A stretch of 64,000 nucleotides of DNA from Rhodopseudomonas sp. P2A-2r (GCF_026015985.1 NZ_CP110389.1:186001-250000); one strand, 5' to 3'. Shown: positions 35,089 to 45,094, numbered from the stretch's first letter. Numbers and translations are program-made. The notes: generated from the sequence alone by a model not told the origin.

Positions 35089-36273
35089 ATGAATTTCAGA
35101 CCTACGCGACGCGCCGTCGTGGCCGGCCTTGCCGGCAGCACCGTCGGCTTCGATCTCCGCGCCTTCGCCCAGACATTGAAAATGCCGACCTCGCCGGTGA
35201 CCCTGAACATCGTCGACGTCGCCGGCAATCTGGCGCTGACCCAAAGTGCCATCGAGGCCTATCGCGACAAAAATCCAAAACTGGTGTCGCGCATCACCTT
35301 CTCCAAGGCGCCGGCCCCGGAACTGCCGGGCAAGATCAAGGCGCAGCAGGATGCCAACCGCGTCGACATCGACGGCGTACTGACCGGCATCGACGTGCTG
35401 TCCACCGGCGTCGACCAGAAGCTGTGGGTGCCGATCGTCACCGATTATGCCTCGTCGCTGCCGAAGCTCGATGACATCTTCCTGCCCGGCGCCAAGCAGA
35501 TGCAGGCGCTGGCCGTCAACCAGGGCGTCTGCGTGTCGTTCTGCGAGGCCGGCCCGGTGATGGAATACATGCCCGGCAAGGTGAAGCAGGTGCCTGCCAC
35601 CGCCGAGGAGCTGCTGGCTTGGGCCAAGGCCAATCCGAACAAGTTCATGTATGCGCGCCCGGCCAATTCCGGCCCGGCCCGCGTCTTCATGATGGGCCTG
35701 CCCTATATTCTCGGCGACAAGGACCCGTCCGATCCGGAGAAGGGCTGGGACAAGACCTGGGCTTTCCTGAAGGAACTCGGCCAGTACGTCGAGTACTACC
35801 CGACCGGCACCGGCATCGTGATGAAGGAATTCGGCGAGGGCTCGCGCGACATGATCCCGTCGCAGATGGGCTGGGACATCAACCCGCGCGTGCTCGGCAT
35901 CGTGCCGAAGGAAGCCAAGGTGTTCTTCCTGAAGAACTTCAACTGGATCCTCGACGCGCACTACCTGTGCATCCCGCGCGGCGTGTCGCCGGAGAAGATG
36001 GCGGTGCTGATCGATCTCACCAGCTATCTGCTGAGCAAGGAAGCCCAGGCCACCACCTACGACCTTGGCTATTTCTATCCGGGTCCGTCGGTCAAGGACG
36101 TGCCGCTGTCGATGGCGCCGGACGCCAGCCAGAAGGCAATCGCCGAATTCGGCCGGCCGGAATACGCCAAGTTCATCGCCGACAACCCGAAGCAGATTCC
36201 GCTGCTGCCGGAGAAGCTGGTCTACGCCTTCCGGCGCTGGGATCAGGAAATCGGCGCCGCGAAGAGCAAGTAG
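35089..36273 (+). CDS. ABC transporter substrate-binding protein (family 1/PotD-like), Tat-type signal
   Basis: A 394-residue extracellular solute-binding protein. The N-terminus TRRAVVAGLAGSTVGFDLRAFAQ has a twin-arginine and cleaves after AFA, suggesting Tat export. The mature domain has SRITFSKAPAPELPGKIKAQQDANRVDID, a central hinge, and SEKMAVLIDLTSYLLSKEAQ-like C-terminal features (here SPEKMAVLIDLTSYLL). It groups with spermidine/putrescine and iron-type receptors. It is first of four ABC genes (binding protein, ATPase, two permeases). The ligand is not readable. Confidence 0.88.
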   Translation: MNFRPTRRAVVAGLAGSTVGFDLRAFAQTLKMPTSPVTLNIVDVAGNLALTQSAIEAYRDKNPKLVSRITFSKAPAPELPGKIKAQQDANRVDIDGVLTGIDVLSTGVDQKLWVPIVTDYASSLPKLDDIFLPGAKQMQALAVNQGVCVSFCEAGPVMEYMPGKVKQVPATAEELLAWAKANPNKFMYARPANSGPARVFMMGLPYILGDKDPSDPEKGWDKTWAFLKELGQYVEYYPTGTGIVMKEFGEGSRDMIPSQMGWDINPRVLGIVPKEAKVFFLKNFNWILDAHYLCIPRGVSPEKMAVLIDLTSYLLSKEAQATTYDLGYFYPGPSVKDVPLSMAPDASQKAIAEFGRPEYAKFIADNPKQIPLLPEKLVYAFRRWDQEIGAAKSK

Positions 36274-36367
36274 GCCTGCGGCTCTGCGGCAACCCGACAC
36301 GACGACATCTGCGAAGGCCGCATTCGACCTTCGCAGATGCACTTCATCTCCTGCGCGCGAGTAATTC

Positions 36368-37450
36368 ATGACAAGCGACTTCAAGCAGCTGCGTCTCGAG
36401 TCGGTGTGCCGGCGTTTCGGCGCGCCGGGCAGCGCGATCTTCAACGCGCTGGACAATTTCAACATCACCATCGGCCGCGGCGAATTCGTCGCGCTGCTCG
36501 GACCTTCCGGCTGCGGCAAGACCACGGCGCTGAACTGCATCGCCGGGCTGATGCCGCTGTCGGAGGGCAGCATCTCCCTCGATGACACCCGCATCGACGT
36601 GCTGCCGCCGGAGAAACGCGGCTTCGGCATGGTGTTCCAGAACTACGCGCTGTTCCCACACATGACCGTGCGCAAGAACGTCGCCTTCGGGCTGACCATG
36701 CGCGGCGTGCCCAAGGCCGAGACCGATGCGCGCCTCGCCAGGGCGTTCAAGCTGGTGCAGCTCGAGGGCCAGGAGCACAAGCTGCCCGGCCAACTCTCCG
36801 GCGGCCAGCAGCAGCGCGTGGCGATCGCCCGCGCCATCGTCATCGAGCCGCCGCTGCTGCTGATGGACGAGCCTTTGTCCAATCTCGACGCCAAGCTGCG
36901 GCTGGAAATGCGCTCGGAAATCAAGCGCATCCATCGCGAGCTCGGCCGCACCACGATCTACGTCACCCATGACCAGGACGAGGCGCTGTCGCTGGCCGAC
37001 CGCATCGTGGTGATGAAGGACGGCAAGATCCAGCAGGTCGGCACGCCGCCGCAAGTCTATGGCGAACCGGCCAATATCCATGTCGCCCGCTTCATGGGCT
37101 ATCGCAACGTGCTGGAGCTCGACGTCGAGAAGACCGAAGGCGACCGCGTCACCGTCGCCGGCCACGGCCTGCGGCTCACCGGCATCGCCATGCAGCCGCT
37201 GACCGGCCCCAAGGTCTATGTGGCGATCCGGCCGGACGAGATCGGTCCGGGCATGAGCGACGCCAACGCCATCGGCGGAAGCGTCACCAATGTGGAGTAT
37301 TGCGGCCGCGACTCGCTGCTCGACGTCGAGACTGCCGATGGCATCAAGCTGCATGCCCGCGGGCCGGCGACCATGCGACTGGGCGAAACCGTGCAGCTCT
37401 CGGTGCCCCCCGAACGGGTGCTGATCTATCCGCGCGAGGCGCAGTCATGA
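36368..37450 (+). CDS. ABC transporter ATP-binding protein (PotA-like)
   Basis: A 360-residue ATPase. Walker [10 protein letters not shown] lies at 45-53, then the Q-loop [14 protein letters not shown], signature [15 protein letters not shown], Walker [17 protein letters not shown], switch VTHDQDEA and a C-terminal TOBE_2 domain ([38 protein letters not shown]). This is the polyamine/iron/thiamine importer class. Its stop overlaps the next gene's ATG by four bases. Confidence 0.94.
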   Translation: MTSDFKQLRLESVCRRFGAPGSAIFNALDNFNITIGRGEFVALLGPSGCGKTTALNCIAGLMPLSEGSISLDDTRIDVLPPEKRGFGMVFQNYALFPHMTVRKNVAFGLTMRGVPKAETDARLARAFKLVQLEGQEHKLPGQLSGGQQQRVAIARAIVIEPPLLLMDEPLSNLDAKLRLEMRSEIKRIHRELGRTTIYVTHDQDEALSLADRIVVMKDGKIQQVGTPPQVYGEPANIHVARFMGYRNVLELDVEKTEGDRVTVAGHGLRLTGIAMQPLTGPKVYVAIRPDEIGPGMSDANAIGGSVTNVEYCGRDSLLDVETADGIKLHARGPATMRLGETVQLSVPPERVLIYPREAQS

Positions 37451-38334
37451 GCGCGCCCTCCTCCTCCGCCACGGCGACGCACGTCCCGCGCACCGACAGG
37501 ATCGCGCTGCTGGTCGTCCCCGCGGCGCTGCTGATGATCGTGCTGTTCGTCTATCCCTTCCTCTACGGCTTCGTGATCTCGTTCCAGCCCACCAAGGGCG
37601 GCGACTGGCTGTCGAACTACACAAAATTCTTTTCCGACAGCCGGCAATGGCGCACCATCATCACCACCATGCAGCTGGCGCTGCCGGTGACCCTGCTGAA
37701 CATGGCGCTGGCGCTGCCCATCGCCTTCCGGATGCGCCATAAGAGCAGCTACCGCCGCGTGATCACCACGCTGCTGATCGTGCCGATCACGCTCGGCACC
37801 GTGCTGATCGCCGAGGGCATGCTGACTTATTTCGGCCCGCGCGGCTGGCTGTCGCAATTTCTGCAGCTTGTGCACCTGTATGACGGCCCGATCCGCCTGA
37901 CGCATAATTTCATCGGCGTGTTCATCTCGCTGGTGATCTCGGGCTTTCCCTTCGCCTTCCTGCTGACGCTTTCCTACGTCACCGGCATCGACCCGACGCT
38001 GGCGCGCGCCGCGGCGACGCTCGGCGCCAGCCCGTGGGAGCAGTTCCGCCAGATCTATCTGCCGCTGCTGATGCCCGGCCTCGCCATCACCTTCTGCCTG
38101 TCGTTCGTGCAGGCCTATTCGGTGTTTCCCTCCGCCGTGCTGGTGGGCGCGCCGTCCGGCTCCACGCGCGTCATCTCGCTCGCGGCCTATGAAGCGGCGT
38201 TCGAGGAATACGACTACTCGTATGCTTCGGCGATCGCCATGATCATGGGCTTCACCCAGCTCGCCGTCGTGCTGGCGGTGTCGTCGACGCGCAACTTCTT
38301 CTATCGTGGCCCCGCCAGCAGCGGGAAAGGCTAG
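37447..38334 (+). CDS. ABC transporter permease (PotB-like)
   Basis: A 295-residue permease starting [46 protein letters not shown]. It has six membrane segments and the EAA loop AAATLGASPWEQFRQIYLPLLMPG near residue 190. The ATG overlaps the ATPase stop (ATGA). The frame is open 49 codons upstream inside the ATPase gene; those codons are not typical. Confidence 0.93.
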   Translation: MSAPSSSATATHVPRTDRIALLVVPAALLMIVLFVYPFLYGFVISFQPTKGGDWLSNYTKFFSDSRQWRTIITTMQLALPVTLLNMALALPIAFRMRHKSSYRRVITTLLIVPITLGTVLIAEGMLTYFGPRGWLSQFLQLVHLYDGPIRLTHNFIGVFISLVISGFPFAFLLTLSYVTGIDPTLARAAATLGASPWEQFRQIYLPLLMPGLAITFCLSFVQAYSVFPSAVLVGAPSGSTRVISLAAYEAAFEEYDYSYASAIAMIMGFTQLAVVLAVSSTRNFFYRGPASSGKG

Positions 38335-38338
38335 TCTT

Positions 38339-39175
38339 ATGGCACGTATTCTCGCCCGCGCCTGGAACGGCCTGCTGCTCGGTCTGATGACGTTCTTCGT
38401 CATCAACATCGCCCTGATGGTGGCGGCGGTGATGACCAACTCCTTCGCCACCCGCTGGCTCGGCACCTGGCTGCCCGAAGGCTACACCACCAAATGGTAT
38501 TTCTCAGCCTGGAAGGAATTCCAGCTGTACGACATCCTCATCGTCACCCTGCAGGTGGTGTTCGCGGTGGTGGCGCTGTCGATCGTGATCGGCGTGCCGG
38601 CGGCCTATGTGCTGGCGCGCCGCGAATTCACCGGCAAGAAGGCGGTGATGCTGCTGTTCCTGCTGCCGCTGGTGATCCCGCCGATCACCTACGGCATCCC
38701 GTTCGCAACGGTGATGTACAAGGCGCATCTCGCCGGCACGCTGTGGGGCGTGATCCTCGCCAACCTGGTGCCGGCGCTGCCCTTTGTGATCCTGATCATG
38801 GTGCCGTTCATCGAGCAGATCGACCAGAACCTGGAATCGGCGGCGCGGGTGTTCGGCGCCAACACGCTCAAGATCTTCTGGTACGTGCTGGCGCCGCTGC
38901 TGCTGCCCGGCATTCTGGCGTCGTCGCTGCTGGTGATGGTGCGGACCATCGCGATGTTCGAGCTGACCTTCCTCACCGCCGGTCCGGACTCGCAGACGCT
39001 GGTGGTGGCGCTGTACTACGCGGTGTTCGCCGCCGGCGTCCGCGCCCCGCAATCGGTCGACGCCATGGCCATCGTCTACATGGTGGTGACGCTGGTCTGG
39101 CTCCTGATCGCCATGCGCTTCGTCGATCCAACGCAACTTGTCAGCCGCGTCAAGGAAGCGCCGCGGACGAGCTGA
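38339..39175 (+). CDS. ABC transporter permease (PotC-like)
   Basis: A 278-residue permease. Six membrane segments begin LLLGLMTFFVINIALMVAAVM; the EAA loop is SAARVFGANTLKIFWYVLAPLLLPG near residue 175. The gene starts four bases after the PotB-like gene's stop. It is the last gene of the operon and is followed by a strong hairpin. Confidence 0.93.
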   Translation: MARILARAWNGLLLGLMTFFVINIALMVAAVMTNSFATRWLGTWLPEGYTTKWYFSAWKEFQLYDILIVTLQVVFAVVALSIVIGVPAAYVLARREFTGKKAVMLLFLLPLVIPPITYGIPFATVMYKAHLAGTLWGVILANLVPALPFVILIMVPFIEQIDQNLESAARVFGANTLKIFWYVLAPLLLPGILASSLLVMVRTIAMFELTFLTAGPDSQTLVVALYYAVFAAGVRAPQSVDAMAIVYMVVTLVWLLIAMRFVDPTQLVSRVKEAPRTS

Positions 39176-39185
39176 GGTCGTCGTT

Positions 39186-39210
39186 GCCACGCCACGCCCG
39201 GTGGCGTGGC
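39186..39210 (+). terminator. Hairpin after the second ABC operon
   Basis: Perfect 10-bp arms (39186-39195 and 39201-39210) with a five-base loop, ten bases after the last permease. No T-tract. Confidence 0.6.
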
Positions 39211-39562
39211 TGCCGATGCGACAGGCGGCGAAGCCGGCTGGCGGAGGCCGGAACCTCGTGGTGCGTCCTCGCAGCTGATCGTGAGCACCACCGGCGCCAA
39301 AGCATCCATGACGCTCAACCGCAGTTGCGAACGCGCCTGTCGGCAAAGCGCGGCGATTCCCGGAATGCCTGGGCGAGTGGGGAAGACGCGGATGGTATCC
39401 GGCGGCTCGGGCGCTTCGGGCTGCTGACTGAATGTCGGAGGAAAATGCTGACAGAGGCCGCGGCCTTCGGCGCCTCACTCTGCGCCGGCCGGCAAAGGCC
39501 CACGGGATCTCCGGCGCGCACGCGCAGGCCGGTCGCGGCAAGCCGCTGATCTCGCTTATTCT
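39211..39562. other. Intergenic region with no recognised gene
   Basis: About 350 bases between the ABC operon hairpin and the tRNA-Leu terminator. Short open frames on both strands (up to 80 codons) have Arg/Pro/Ser-rich translations with no recognisable motif and no ribosome-binding sites. I see nothing that I can support. Confidence 0.5.
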
Positions 39563-39585
39563 CTTTTAAGTCAATGACTTAAAAG
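39563..39585 (-). terminator. Terminator hairpin of tRNA-Leu
   Basis: CTTTTAAGTCA (39563-39573) and its exact complement (39575-39585), 6 bases beyond the tRNA 3' end. The AT-rich stem ends in a run of four T on the transcribed strand. Confidence 0.6.
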
Positions 39586-39591
39586 GGGGAA

Positions 39592-39678
<87 letters not shown>

Positions 39679-39827
39679 CGACGCGCGGTTAGTACGGACC
39701 GGTTACACGATTGTCAAATTGCTTTCGCGGTTCAAATCCGCTGTACAGCGCAACCGTCATGGCGTATCGCGAAAGTGCCTCTTCAAACCCGTTTTGCGCC
39801 GCACCACCGACCCCGAGGAACCCCGCC

Positions 39828-40796
39828 ATGACCGCCCCCATCGATACCCTCGTCACGGTTTTCGGCGGCTCGGGCTTTCTCGGCCGCCATGTGGTCCGGG
39901 CGCTGGTGAAGCGCGATTACCGGGTCCGGGTGGCCGTGCGCCGGCCGGAACTCGCCGGCCACCTGCAGCCGCTCGGCAAGGTCGGCCAGATCCATGCCGT
40001 GCAGGCCAATCTGCGCTACCCGGCCTCGGTGACCGCGGCGATGCGCGACGCCAGCATCGTGGTCAATCTTTGCGGCATCCTGACCGAATCAGGCGCGCAG
40101 CGCTTCGACGCCGTGCAGGCGCAGGGCGCCAGGACCATTGCCGAGGGCGCGAAGGCGATCGGGGCCCGCATGGTCCATGTCTCGGCGATCGGCGCCGACG
40201 CCAATTCCGAATCCGCCTATGCCCGCGCCAAGGCCGCCGGCGAGGCCGCGGTGCTGGAAGCGGTGCCCAATGCAACGATCCTGCGGCCCTCGGTGGTGTT
40301 CGGCCCCGAGGACCAGTTCACCAACCGATTCGCCACCTTGGCCCGGATGGCGCCGGTGATGCCGGTGTTCGGCGCGGATACGAAAATGCAGCCGGTCTAT
40401 GTGGGCGACGTCGCCACCGCCGTGGCCGACGCCGTCGACGGCAAGACGGTGCCTGGCGCCACCTACGAGCTGGGCGGCCCGGAAGTGCTGACCATGCGCG
40501 AGATCGTCGAGATCATCCTGGCCACCATCGAGCGCAAGCGCATGCTGGTGCCGGTGCCGTTCGGCATCGCCAAAATGAAGGCCATGTTCCTGCAGTTCGC
40601 ACCGGGCGCCTTCAAGCTGACGCCGGACCAGGTGGCGCTGCTGCGAACCGACAATGTGGTGTCGGACGCCGCCAAGGCGGCCGGGCTGACGCTGGACGGC
40701 CTCGGCATTGCAGCCGATTCGCTGGAAGCGATCGCCCCGCAATATCTCTGGCGCTTCCGCGCCACCGGCCAGTTCGCCCATAACGGTGTGAACTAA
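39828..40796 (+). CDS. NDUFA9-like NAD(P)-binding Rossmann protein
   Basis: A 322-residue atypical short-chain dehydrogenase/epimerase. The N-terminal nucleotide motif is VTVFGGSGFLGRHVVRAL. A sequence typical of the complex I NDUFA9/39-kDa relatives follows (MVHVSAIGADANSESAYARAKAAGEAAV, ILRPSVVFGPEDQFTNRFATLARMAPVMPVFG, QPVYVGDVATAVADAV). The usual catalytic YxxxK is present as YARAK. Alphaproteobacterial members are often linked to respiratory complex I assembly or to quinone chemistry, not proven here. GAGGAA precedes the ATG at 39828; longer in-frame starts would run into the tRNA promoter. Confidence 0.88.
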   Translation: MTAPIDTLVTVFGGSGFLGRHVVRALVKRDYRVRVAVRRPELAGHLQPLGKVGQIHAVQANLRYPASVTAAMRDASIVVNLCGILTESGAQRFDAVQAQGARTIAEGAKAIGARMVHVSAIGADANSESAYARAKAAGEAAVLEAVPNATILRPSVVFGPEDQFTNRFATLARMAPVMPVFGADTKMQPVYVGDVATAVADAVDGKTVPGATYELGGPEVLTMREIVEIILATIERKRMLVPVPFGIAKMKAMFLQFAPGAFKLTPDQVALLRTDNVVSDAAKAAGLTLDGLGIAADSLEAIAPQYLWRFRATGQFAHNGVN

Positions 40797-40806
40797 GAAT
40801 CCCTTG

Positions 40807-40924
40807 TCCCGGGCGCGCCGCAGCACGGAGTGCTGCTGCGCAGAACCGGGACCGTACCAAATGCCGGAGCCCGACGCGGCCCCGGCTCTGCGAAGCAATA
40901 CTTCGTATTGCATCGCGTCCGGGG
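40807..40924. repeat. Family-A palindromic repeat
   Basis: TCCCGGGCGCGCCGCAGCAC ... CATCGCGTCCGGGG, a composite of two stem-loops between convergent genes (NDUFA9-like and uppP). Confidence 0.8.
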
Positions 40925-40944
40925 CATGGATCCCTCGAAAGCCC

Positions 40945-41751
40945 CTACCGCCCCAGTGCCAGCGCCAGCAGGCCGACGGTGCCGACGACCACCCGCCACC
41001 AGGCGAACAGCACGAAGCCGTGCCGGGTGACGTAAGTGAGGAATGCCTTCACCACGATGATGGCGGTGATGAACGACACCGCGAAGCCGATGGCGATCAG
41101 ATAGCCGTGATCCATCGTCATCTCGCCGCGGCTCTTGTAGAGGTCGTAGACGAAGGCGCCGACCATGGTCGGGATCGCCAGGAAGAACGAGAACTCGGCC
41201 GACGCGCGCTTGTCGGCGCCGAGCAGCATGGCGCCGACGATGGTGGCGCCGGAGCGCGACACGCCGGGGATCATGGCCAGGCACTGCGCGCAGCCGATCT
41301 TGAAATACATGGGCAGCGAGAAGGTGGTGGCGTCGTCATAGACGGGATCGAGATCGAGCTGGTCGATCCACAGCAGAATCGCGCCGCCGACGATCAGCGA
41401 GAAGCAGACCACCCAGGGATTGAACAGATAGAGCTTGATATAGCTGCCAACCGCCGCGCCGATCACCGCTGCCGGCAGGAACGCGACCAGCACGCCGATC
41501 ACGAAGCGCCGCGCCGCGGGATCGGTGAACATGTTCAGCGCGATATGCCACAACTTGCCGAAATACAGCGCGACGATGGCGAGAATGGCGCCGAGCTGGA
41601 TCAGGATCGCAAAGCTCTTCCAGAACGGGCCCTCGCCCAGATCGAAGAAGCGCTCCGCCAGCAGCAAATGGCCGGTGGATGATACCGGAAGGAACTCGGT
41701 CACGCCCTCGACGATGCCGAGGATGATCGCCCGTATTACATCAGACATCAT
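40945..41751 (-). CDS. uppP: Undecaprenyl-diphosphatase UppP (BacA)
   Basis: Integral membrane phosphatase that recycles undecaprenyl pyrophosphate for peptidoglycan and LPS synthesis; it also gives bacitracin resistance. It has 268 residues. The two hallmark motifs are EGVTEFLPVSSTGHLLL at 15-31 and MIPGVSRSGATIVGAMLLGADKRASAEFSFFLAIP in the second half. About eight hydrophobic segments are visible. The start could be the second Met codon. It is a single gene divergent from the GST. Confidence 0.96.
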   Translation of the reverse strand: MMSDVIRAIILGIVEGVTEFLPVSSTGHLLLAERFFDLGEGPFWKSFAILIQLGAILAIVALYFGKLWHIALNMFTDPAARRFVIGVLVAFLPAAVIGAAVGSYIKLYLFNPWVVCFSLIVGGAILLWIDQLDLDPVYDDATTFSLPMYFKIGCAQCLAMIPGVSRSGATIVGAMLLGADKRASAEFSFFLAIPTMVGAFVYDLYKSRGEMTMDHGYLIAIGFAVSFITAIIVVKAFLTYVTRHGFVLFAWWRVVVGTVGLLALALGR

Positions 41752-41953
41752 GGATTTTATACGTCCTTGCTCGGCCCCGGCCTGAAAAAGCCGGGTTCTT
41801 CTCGCCTATTCGGTCCATTGCCGCAATCGCAAAAACACTGAAATGGCACCTTGCCTCCATCGTTCGCTTCGCTAGTTTGCGCGTTCCCGCCGCATGGCTG
41901 GTGCTCCCCCATTGAGACGTTTTGTTAACGATCGCATCCCTATCAAGGCCTTC

Positions 41954-42646
41954 ATGTTCACGCTCTACCATCACTCGTTCTGTCCGCAGTCGCGCTTCGT
42001 CCGTCTCATCGTCGGCGAATACGGCCTTGACCTGCGCCTGGTGGAGGAACGCACATGGGAGCGGCGGGAAGCGTTTCTGGTGCTGAATCCCGCAGGCAAT
42101 ACGCCGGTGCTGGTCACCGATGGTTTTCCGCCGATTCCCGGCGCCGGTATCATCGCCGAATATCTCGACGAGGCCCATGGTCCTGCGATGGGCGACCGCC
42201 GGCTGCTGCCGGTGGCAATGGCCGAGCGCATCGAGGTGCGCCGGCTGATGGCGTGGTTCAACGAAAAGTTCTTCGAGGAGGCCTCCGGCCCTCTGGTCAA
42301 CGAGCGCATCTACAAGCGCTTCATGAGCGAGGATGTCGGCGGCGGCGCGCCGTCCATGGACGTGATCCGCGCCGCCACCGCCAATGTGCGCTATCATCTG
42401 GCCTATATCGGCTGGCTGGCGCGCACGCGGAACTTTCTCGCCGGCGACCGGCTCAGCTATGCGGACCTGGTCGCGGCCGCGCATCTGTCGGCGATCGACT
42501 ATCTGGGCGACGTGCCATGGAGCGAGGACGACGCGGCAAAGGCGTGGTACGCGCGGGTGAAATCCCGCCCGTCATTCCGTCCTCTGCTCAGCGAATGGCT
42601 GGCCGGCGTCCCGGCGTCGCGCACTTATGTGGATCTGGATTTCTGA
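41954..42646 (+). CDS. Glutathione S-transferase family protein
   Basis: A 230-residue GST. The N-terminal thioredoxin-like domain is MFTLYHHSFCPQSRFVRLIVGEYGLDLRLVEE with an SxxC-like SFCPQS site, followed by the cis-Pro segment NPAGNTPVLVTDG and the glutathione Ser region ISGAGIIAEYLDE-like (here PGAGIIAEYLDE). The C-terminal helical domain has the N-capping motif LSYADLVAAAHLSAIDYLG. The substrate is unknown. It lies upstream of queG in the same direction with a repeat between. The 41954 ATG gives the family start. Confidence 0.9.
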   Translation: MFTLYHHSFCPQSRFVRLIVGEYGLDLRLVEERTWERREAFLVLNPAGNTPVLVTDGFPPIPGAGIIAEYLDEAHGPAMGDRRLLPVAMAERIEVRRLMAWFNEKFFEEASGPLVNERIYKRFMSEDVGGGAPSMDVIRAATANVRYHLAYIGWLARTRNFLAGDRLSYADLVAAAHLSAIDYLGDVPWSEDDAAKAWYARVKSRPSFRPLLSEWLAGVPASRTYVDLDF

Positions 42647-42660
42647 ACTCATCTCTCGTG

Positions 42661-42790
42661 CCTCGGACGCGGCGTAGTGCGCTGCTGATCCGGGGCCCCG
42701 GTCACTCAACAGACCGGGATCCCGGATCTGCGCAGCACCGTTTCGGACGATGCTGCGCATCGTCACTCACGTCGCAGCGCGTCCGGGAAA
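42661..42790. repeat. Family-A palindromic repeat
   Basis: A composite unit between the GST gene and queG. Read on the reverse strand it contains GGGCCCCGGATCAGCAGCGC, an uninterrupted version of the site into which IS110 inserted at 17.5 kb. Confidence 0.8.
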
Positions 42791-42806
42791 CAGGAGCGGC
42801 TTCGTG

Positions 42807-43931
42807 ATGGACGTCGCTGCGCCGTCACTCAAAGACGCGCTCACCGGTGAGGCCCGCGCGCTCGGCTTCGACGCCATCGGCATCGCCGACCCCGGCGCCA
42901 TCGCCGGCGTGCGCGAAAAGCTCGAGGCGTTTCTTGCGTCCGGTGCCCATGGGGAGATGGCGTGGCTCGCCGACCCGCGCCGCGGCGACCCGCGGGTGAT
43001 GTGGCCCGACGTCCGCTCGGTGATCATGCTCGGCGTCAACTACGGCCCCGATGAGAATCCGCTGGCAATTCTCGCGCAACGGTCGCATGCGGCGATCTCG
43101 GTCTATGCCAAGGGCGACGACTATCACGACCTGATCAAGAAGCGCCTGAAGGCGCTGGCGCGCTGGCTGATCGCGCAGGCGGGTGGCGACGTGAAGGTGT
43201 TCGTCGACACGGCCGCGGTGATGGAAAAGCCGCTGGCGCAGGCGTCGGGGCTTGGCTGGCAGGGCAAGCACACCAACCTCGTCTCGCGCGAATTCGGCTC
43301 GTGGCTGTTTCTCGGCGCCATCTTCACCACGCTGGAATTGCCGCGCGATGCGGCCGAGCGCGATCACTGCGGCTCGTGTCAGGCCTGCCTCGACATCTGC
43401 CCGACCGCGGCGTTTCCGGCGCCTTACCAGCTCGATGCGCGGCGCTGCATCTCCTACCTCACCATCGAGAACAAGGGCCCGATCCCGCACAAATTCCGCA
43501 AGAGCATGGGCAACCGCATCTATGGTTGCGACGACTGCCTGGCAGCGTGCCCGTGGAACAAGTTCGCGCAGGAAGGCCGCGAGATAAAGCTGGCCGCGCG
43601 CGACGAACTGCGCGCGCCGTCGCTGGCAAAGTTATCGCGTCTCGACGATGCGCAGTTTCGCTCGCTGTTCACCAAGTCACCGGTGAAGCGCATCGGGCGC
43701 GACCGGTTTTTGCGCAACGTGCTGATCGCTATCGGCAACTCCGGCGATGCGACATTGATCGTCGAGGCGCAGCGATTGCTCTCGGACGACAGCGCACTGG
43801 TGCGCGGCGCCGCGGTGTGGGCGCTGGCGCAGCTGATGGACGTGAATGCATTTCACGCGCTCAAATCAAAGCACCACGGCGTAGAAGGCGACGATAGCGT
43901 TGGCGCGGAATGGCGCGACGCGATCGCGTAG
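42807..43931 (+). CDS. queG: Epoxyqueuosine reductase QueG
   Basis: Cobalamin- and Fe-S-dependent enzyme for the last step of queuosine tRNA modification, 374 residues. Two [4Fe-4S] motifs are visible: [16 protein letters not shown] and [14 protein letters not shown]. The cobalamin-side segment is [11 protein letters not shown]...[33 protein letters not shown]. The C-terminal HEAT-like part ([15 protein letters not shown]) is shared by the long QueG form. The stop codon (43929-43931) lies inside the left arm of a 31-bp inverted repeat, so the last bases of the gene belong to the repeat. Confidence 0.95.
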   Translation: MDVAAPSLKDALTGEARALGFDAIGIADPGAIAGVREKLEAFLASGAHGEMAWLADPRRGDPRVMWPDVRSVIMLGVNYGPDENPLAILAQRSHAAISVYAKGDDYHDLIKKRLKALARWLIAQAGGDVKVFVDTAAVMEKPLAQASGLGWQGKHTNLVSREFGSWLFLGAIFTTLELPRDAAERDHCGSCQACLDICPTAAFPAPYQLDARRCISYLTIENKGPIPHKFRKSMGNRIYGCDDCLAACPWNKFAQEGREIKLAARDELRAPSLAKLSRLDDAQFRSLFTKSPVKRIGRDRFLRNVLIAIGNSGDATLIVEAQRLLSDDSALVRGAAVWALAQLMDVNAFHALKSKHHGVEGDDSVGAEWRDAIA

Positions 43932-44076
43932 GATGGGTGGAGCGCAGCGATACCCATCATCTCGTACTCACAAACGTTCCGGCTCGTCATGGCTGGAGCC
44001 ATGGCGGCGGTGACAATCGAAAAATCTTCGTTGAGGCGGGCACGCGATGGGTATCGCTGCGCTCCACCCATCCTAC
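43928..44076. repeat. Family-C inverted repeat, perfect 31-bp arms
   Basis: GTAGGATGGGTGGAGCGCAG...CCCATC (43928-43958) and its exact complement (44046-44076) flank 87 bases without a gene. It is MITE-like in plan. It lies between queG and a convergent hydrolase gene. Confidence 0.88.
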
Positions 44077-44101
44077 GACCTCGCAATGACGACCGAGGGC
44101 G

Positions 44102-44893
44102 CTACCCCTCCACCAGTTCCTCCACCGCCGCGATGATGCGCGCGAGATCCTGCGGTCGCGACAGCCGGTGGTCGCCGTCGGGGATCATGGTGAGCACCAC
44201 ATCTTCGCCGGGCAGCCGGTGCGCCAGCGCGAAGGCGTGCTGCCAGGGCACGTCGGGGTCCTGCCGGCCCTGCAGGATGCGGACCGGGCAGCCGAGCTCG
44301 ATGCTGCCGCCGAGCAGCAGATGGTTGCGGCCCTCCTCGATCAGCCGCCTGGTGATCGGATAGGGCTCGCCATACTCCGACGGCCGCATCCACACGCCCT
44401 TGGTCTCGATCTCCTGCCGGATCGCCGGCGAAAAGCCCTTCCACATCAGCTCCTCGGTGAAATCCGGCGCCGGCGCGATCAGAACCAGGCCCTTCAGGGT
44501 GGCGCGGCCGATGCTGCCCCGCCGGGCCAGCGTGCGCGCCAGCAGCAGCGCCATCCAGCCGCCCATGGACGAGCCTATCACCACCTGCGGGCCCTCGCAG
44601 AAGGCGTCGAACACCGCAAGGCTGTCCTCAAGCCAGCGGCCGATGGTGCCGTCGACAAAGGCGCCGCCGGATTCGCCGTGGCCGGAATAATCGAAGCGCA
44701 CACAGGCGCGGCCGTGCTCGGCGGCCCAGGCGTCCAGCGCCACCGCCTTGCCGCCCTGCATGTCGGACTTGAAGCCGCTCATCCACAACAGGCCGGGCGC
44801 GCCACCGGCGCGGGCGCGCACCGCGATGTCGCGGCGGTCGGGGCCGCTGCCGACCGGCAGGAAGGTCGGGGCGGCCGCTTTGGTATTGCTCAT
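44102..44893 (-). CDS. Alpha/beta hydrolase (ABHD10-like)
   Basis: A 263-residue serine hydrolase. It has the strand GAPGLLWMSGFKSDMQGGKAVALD and CVRFDYSGHGESGG. The nucleophile elbow is VIGSSMGGWMALLLA (Ser near 109), the acid Asp is in GRQDPDVPW, and the His in IPDGDHRLSRPQD. The LLWMSGFKSDM signature is shared with mitochondrial ABHD10-type esterases (acyl-protein thioesterase). Its bacterial substrate is unknown. It is divergent from infC. Confidence 0.87.
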   Translation of the reverse strand: MSNTKAAAPTFLPVGSGPDRRDIAVRARAGGAPGLLWMSGFKSDMQGGKAVALDAWAAEHGRACVRFDYSGHGESGGAFVDGTIGRWLEDSLAVFDAFCEGPQVVIGSSMGGWMALLLARTLARRGSIGRATLKGLVLIAPAPDFTEELMWKGFSPAIRQEIETKGVWMRPSEYGEPYPITRRLIEEGRNHLLLGGSIELGCPVRILQGRQDPDVPWQHAFALAHRLPGEDVVLTMIPDGDHRLSRPQDLARIIAAVEELVEG

Positions 44894-45073
44894 GGATCAC
44901 TCGCTCGGTTCGGCCTGCTATTTGATTGAGCAGATGGCCGGCGTCAACGCACCTTGCTGCAGTGCGTCAGTACCGCGGACGCTTGCGGAACCGGCATTGG
45001 CACTCTATGTGGTCCCGGTCTGCCGTGTCAGGCCTAGGGGCACCCCGGCCCCGCCGACAGCCGCGACCGAAAC

Positions 45074-45094
45074 GCCTCGTATTTGAGGCTTTTT
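45074..45094 (+). terminator. Intrinsic terminator upstream of infC
   Basis: GCCTC (45074-45078) pairs with GAGGC (45085-45089), followed by five T. No plus-strand gene ends here, since the upstream gene is divergent. It may terminate a small RNA from 44.9-45.07 kb or act as an attenuator in the infC leader. Confidence 0.55.

Noticed and set aside
44077..45073. Full tRNA or known small RNA upstream of infC
   Set aside because: No cloverleaf or recognised RNA motif was found; only the terminator is supported.
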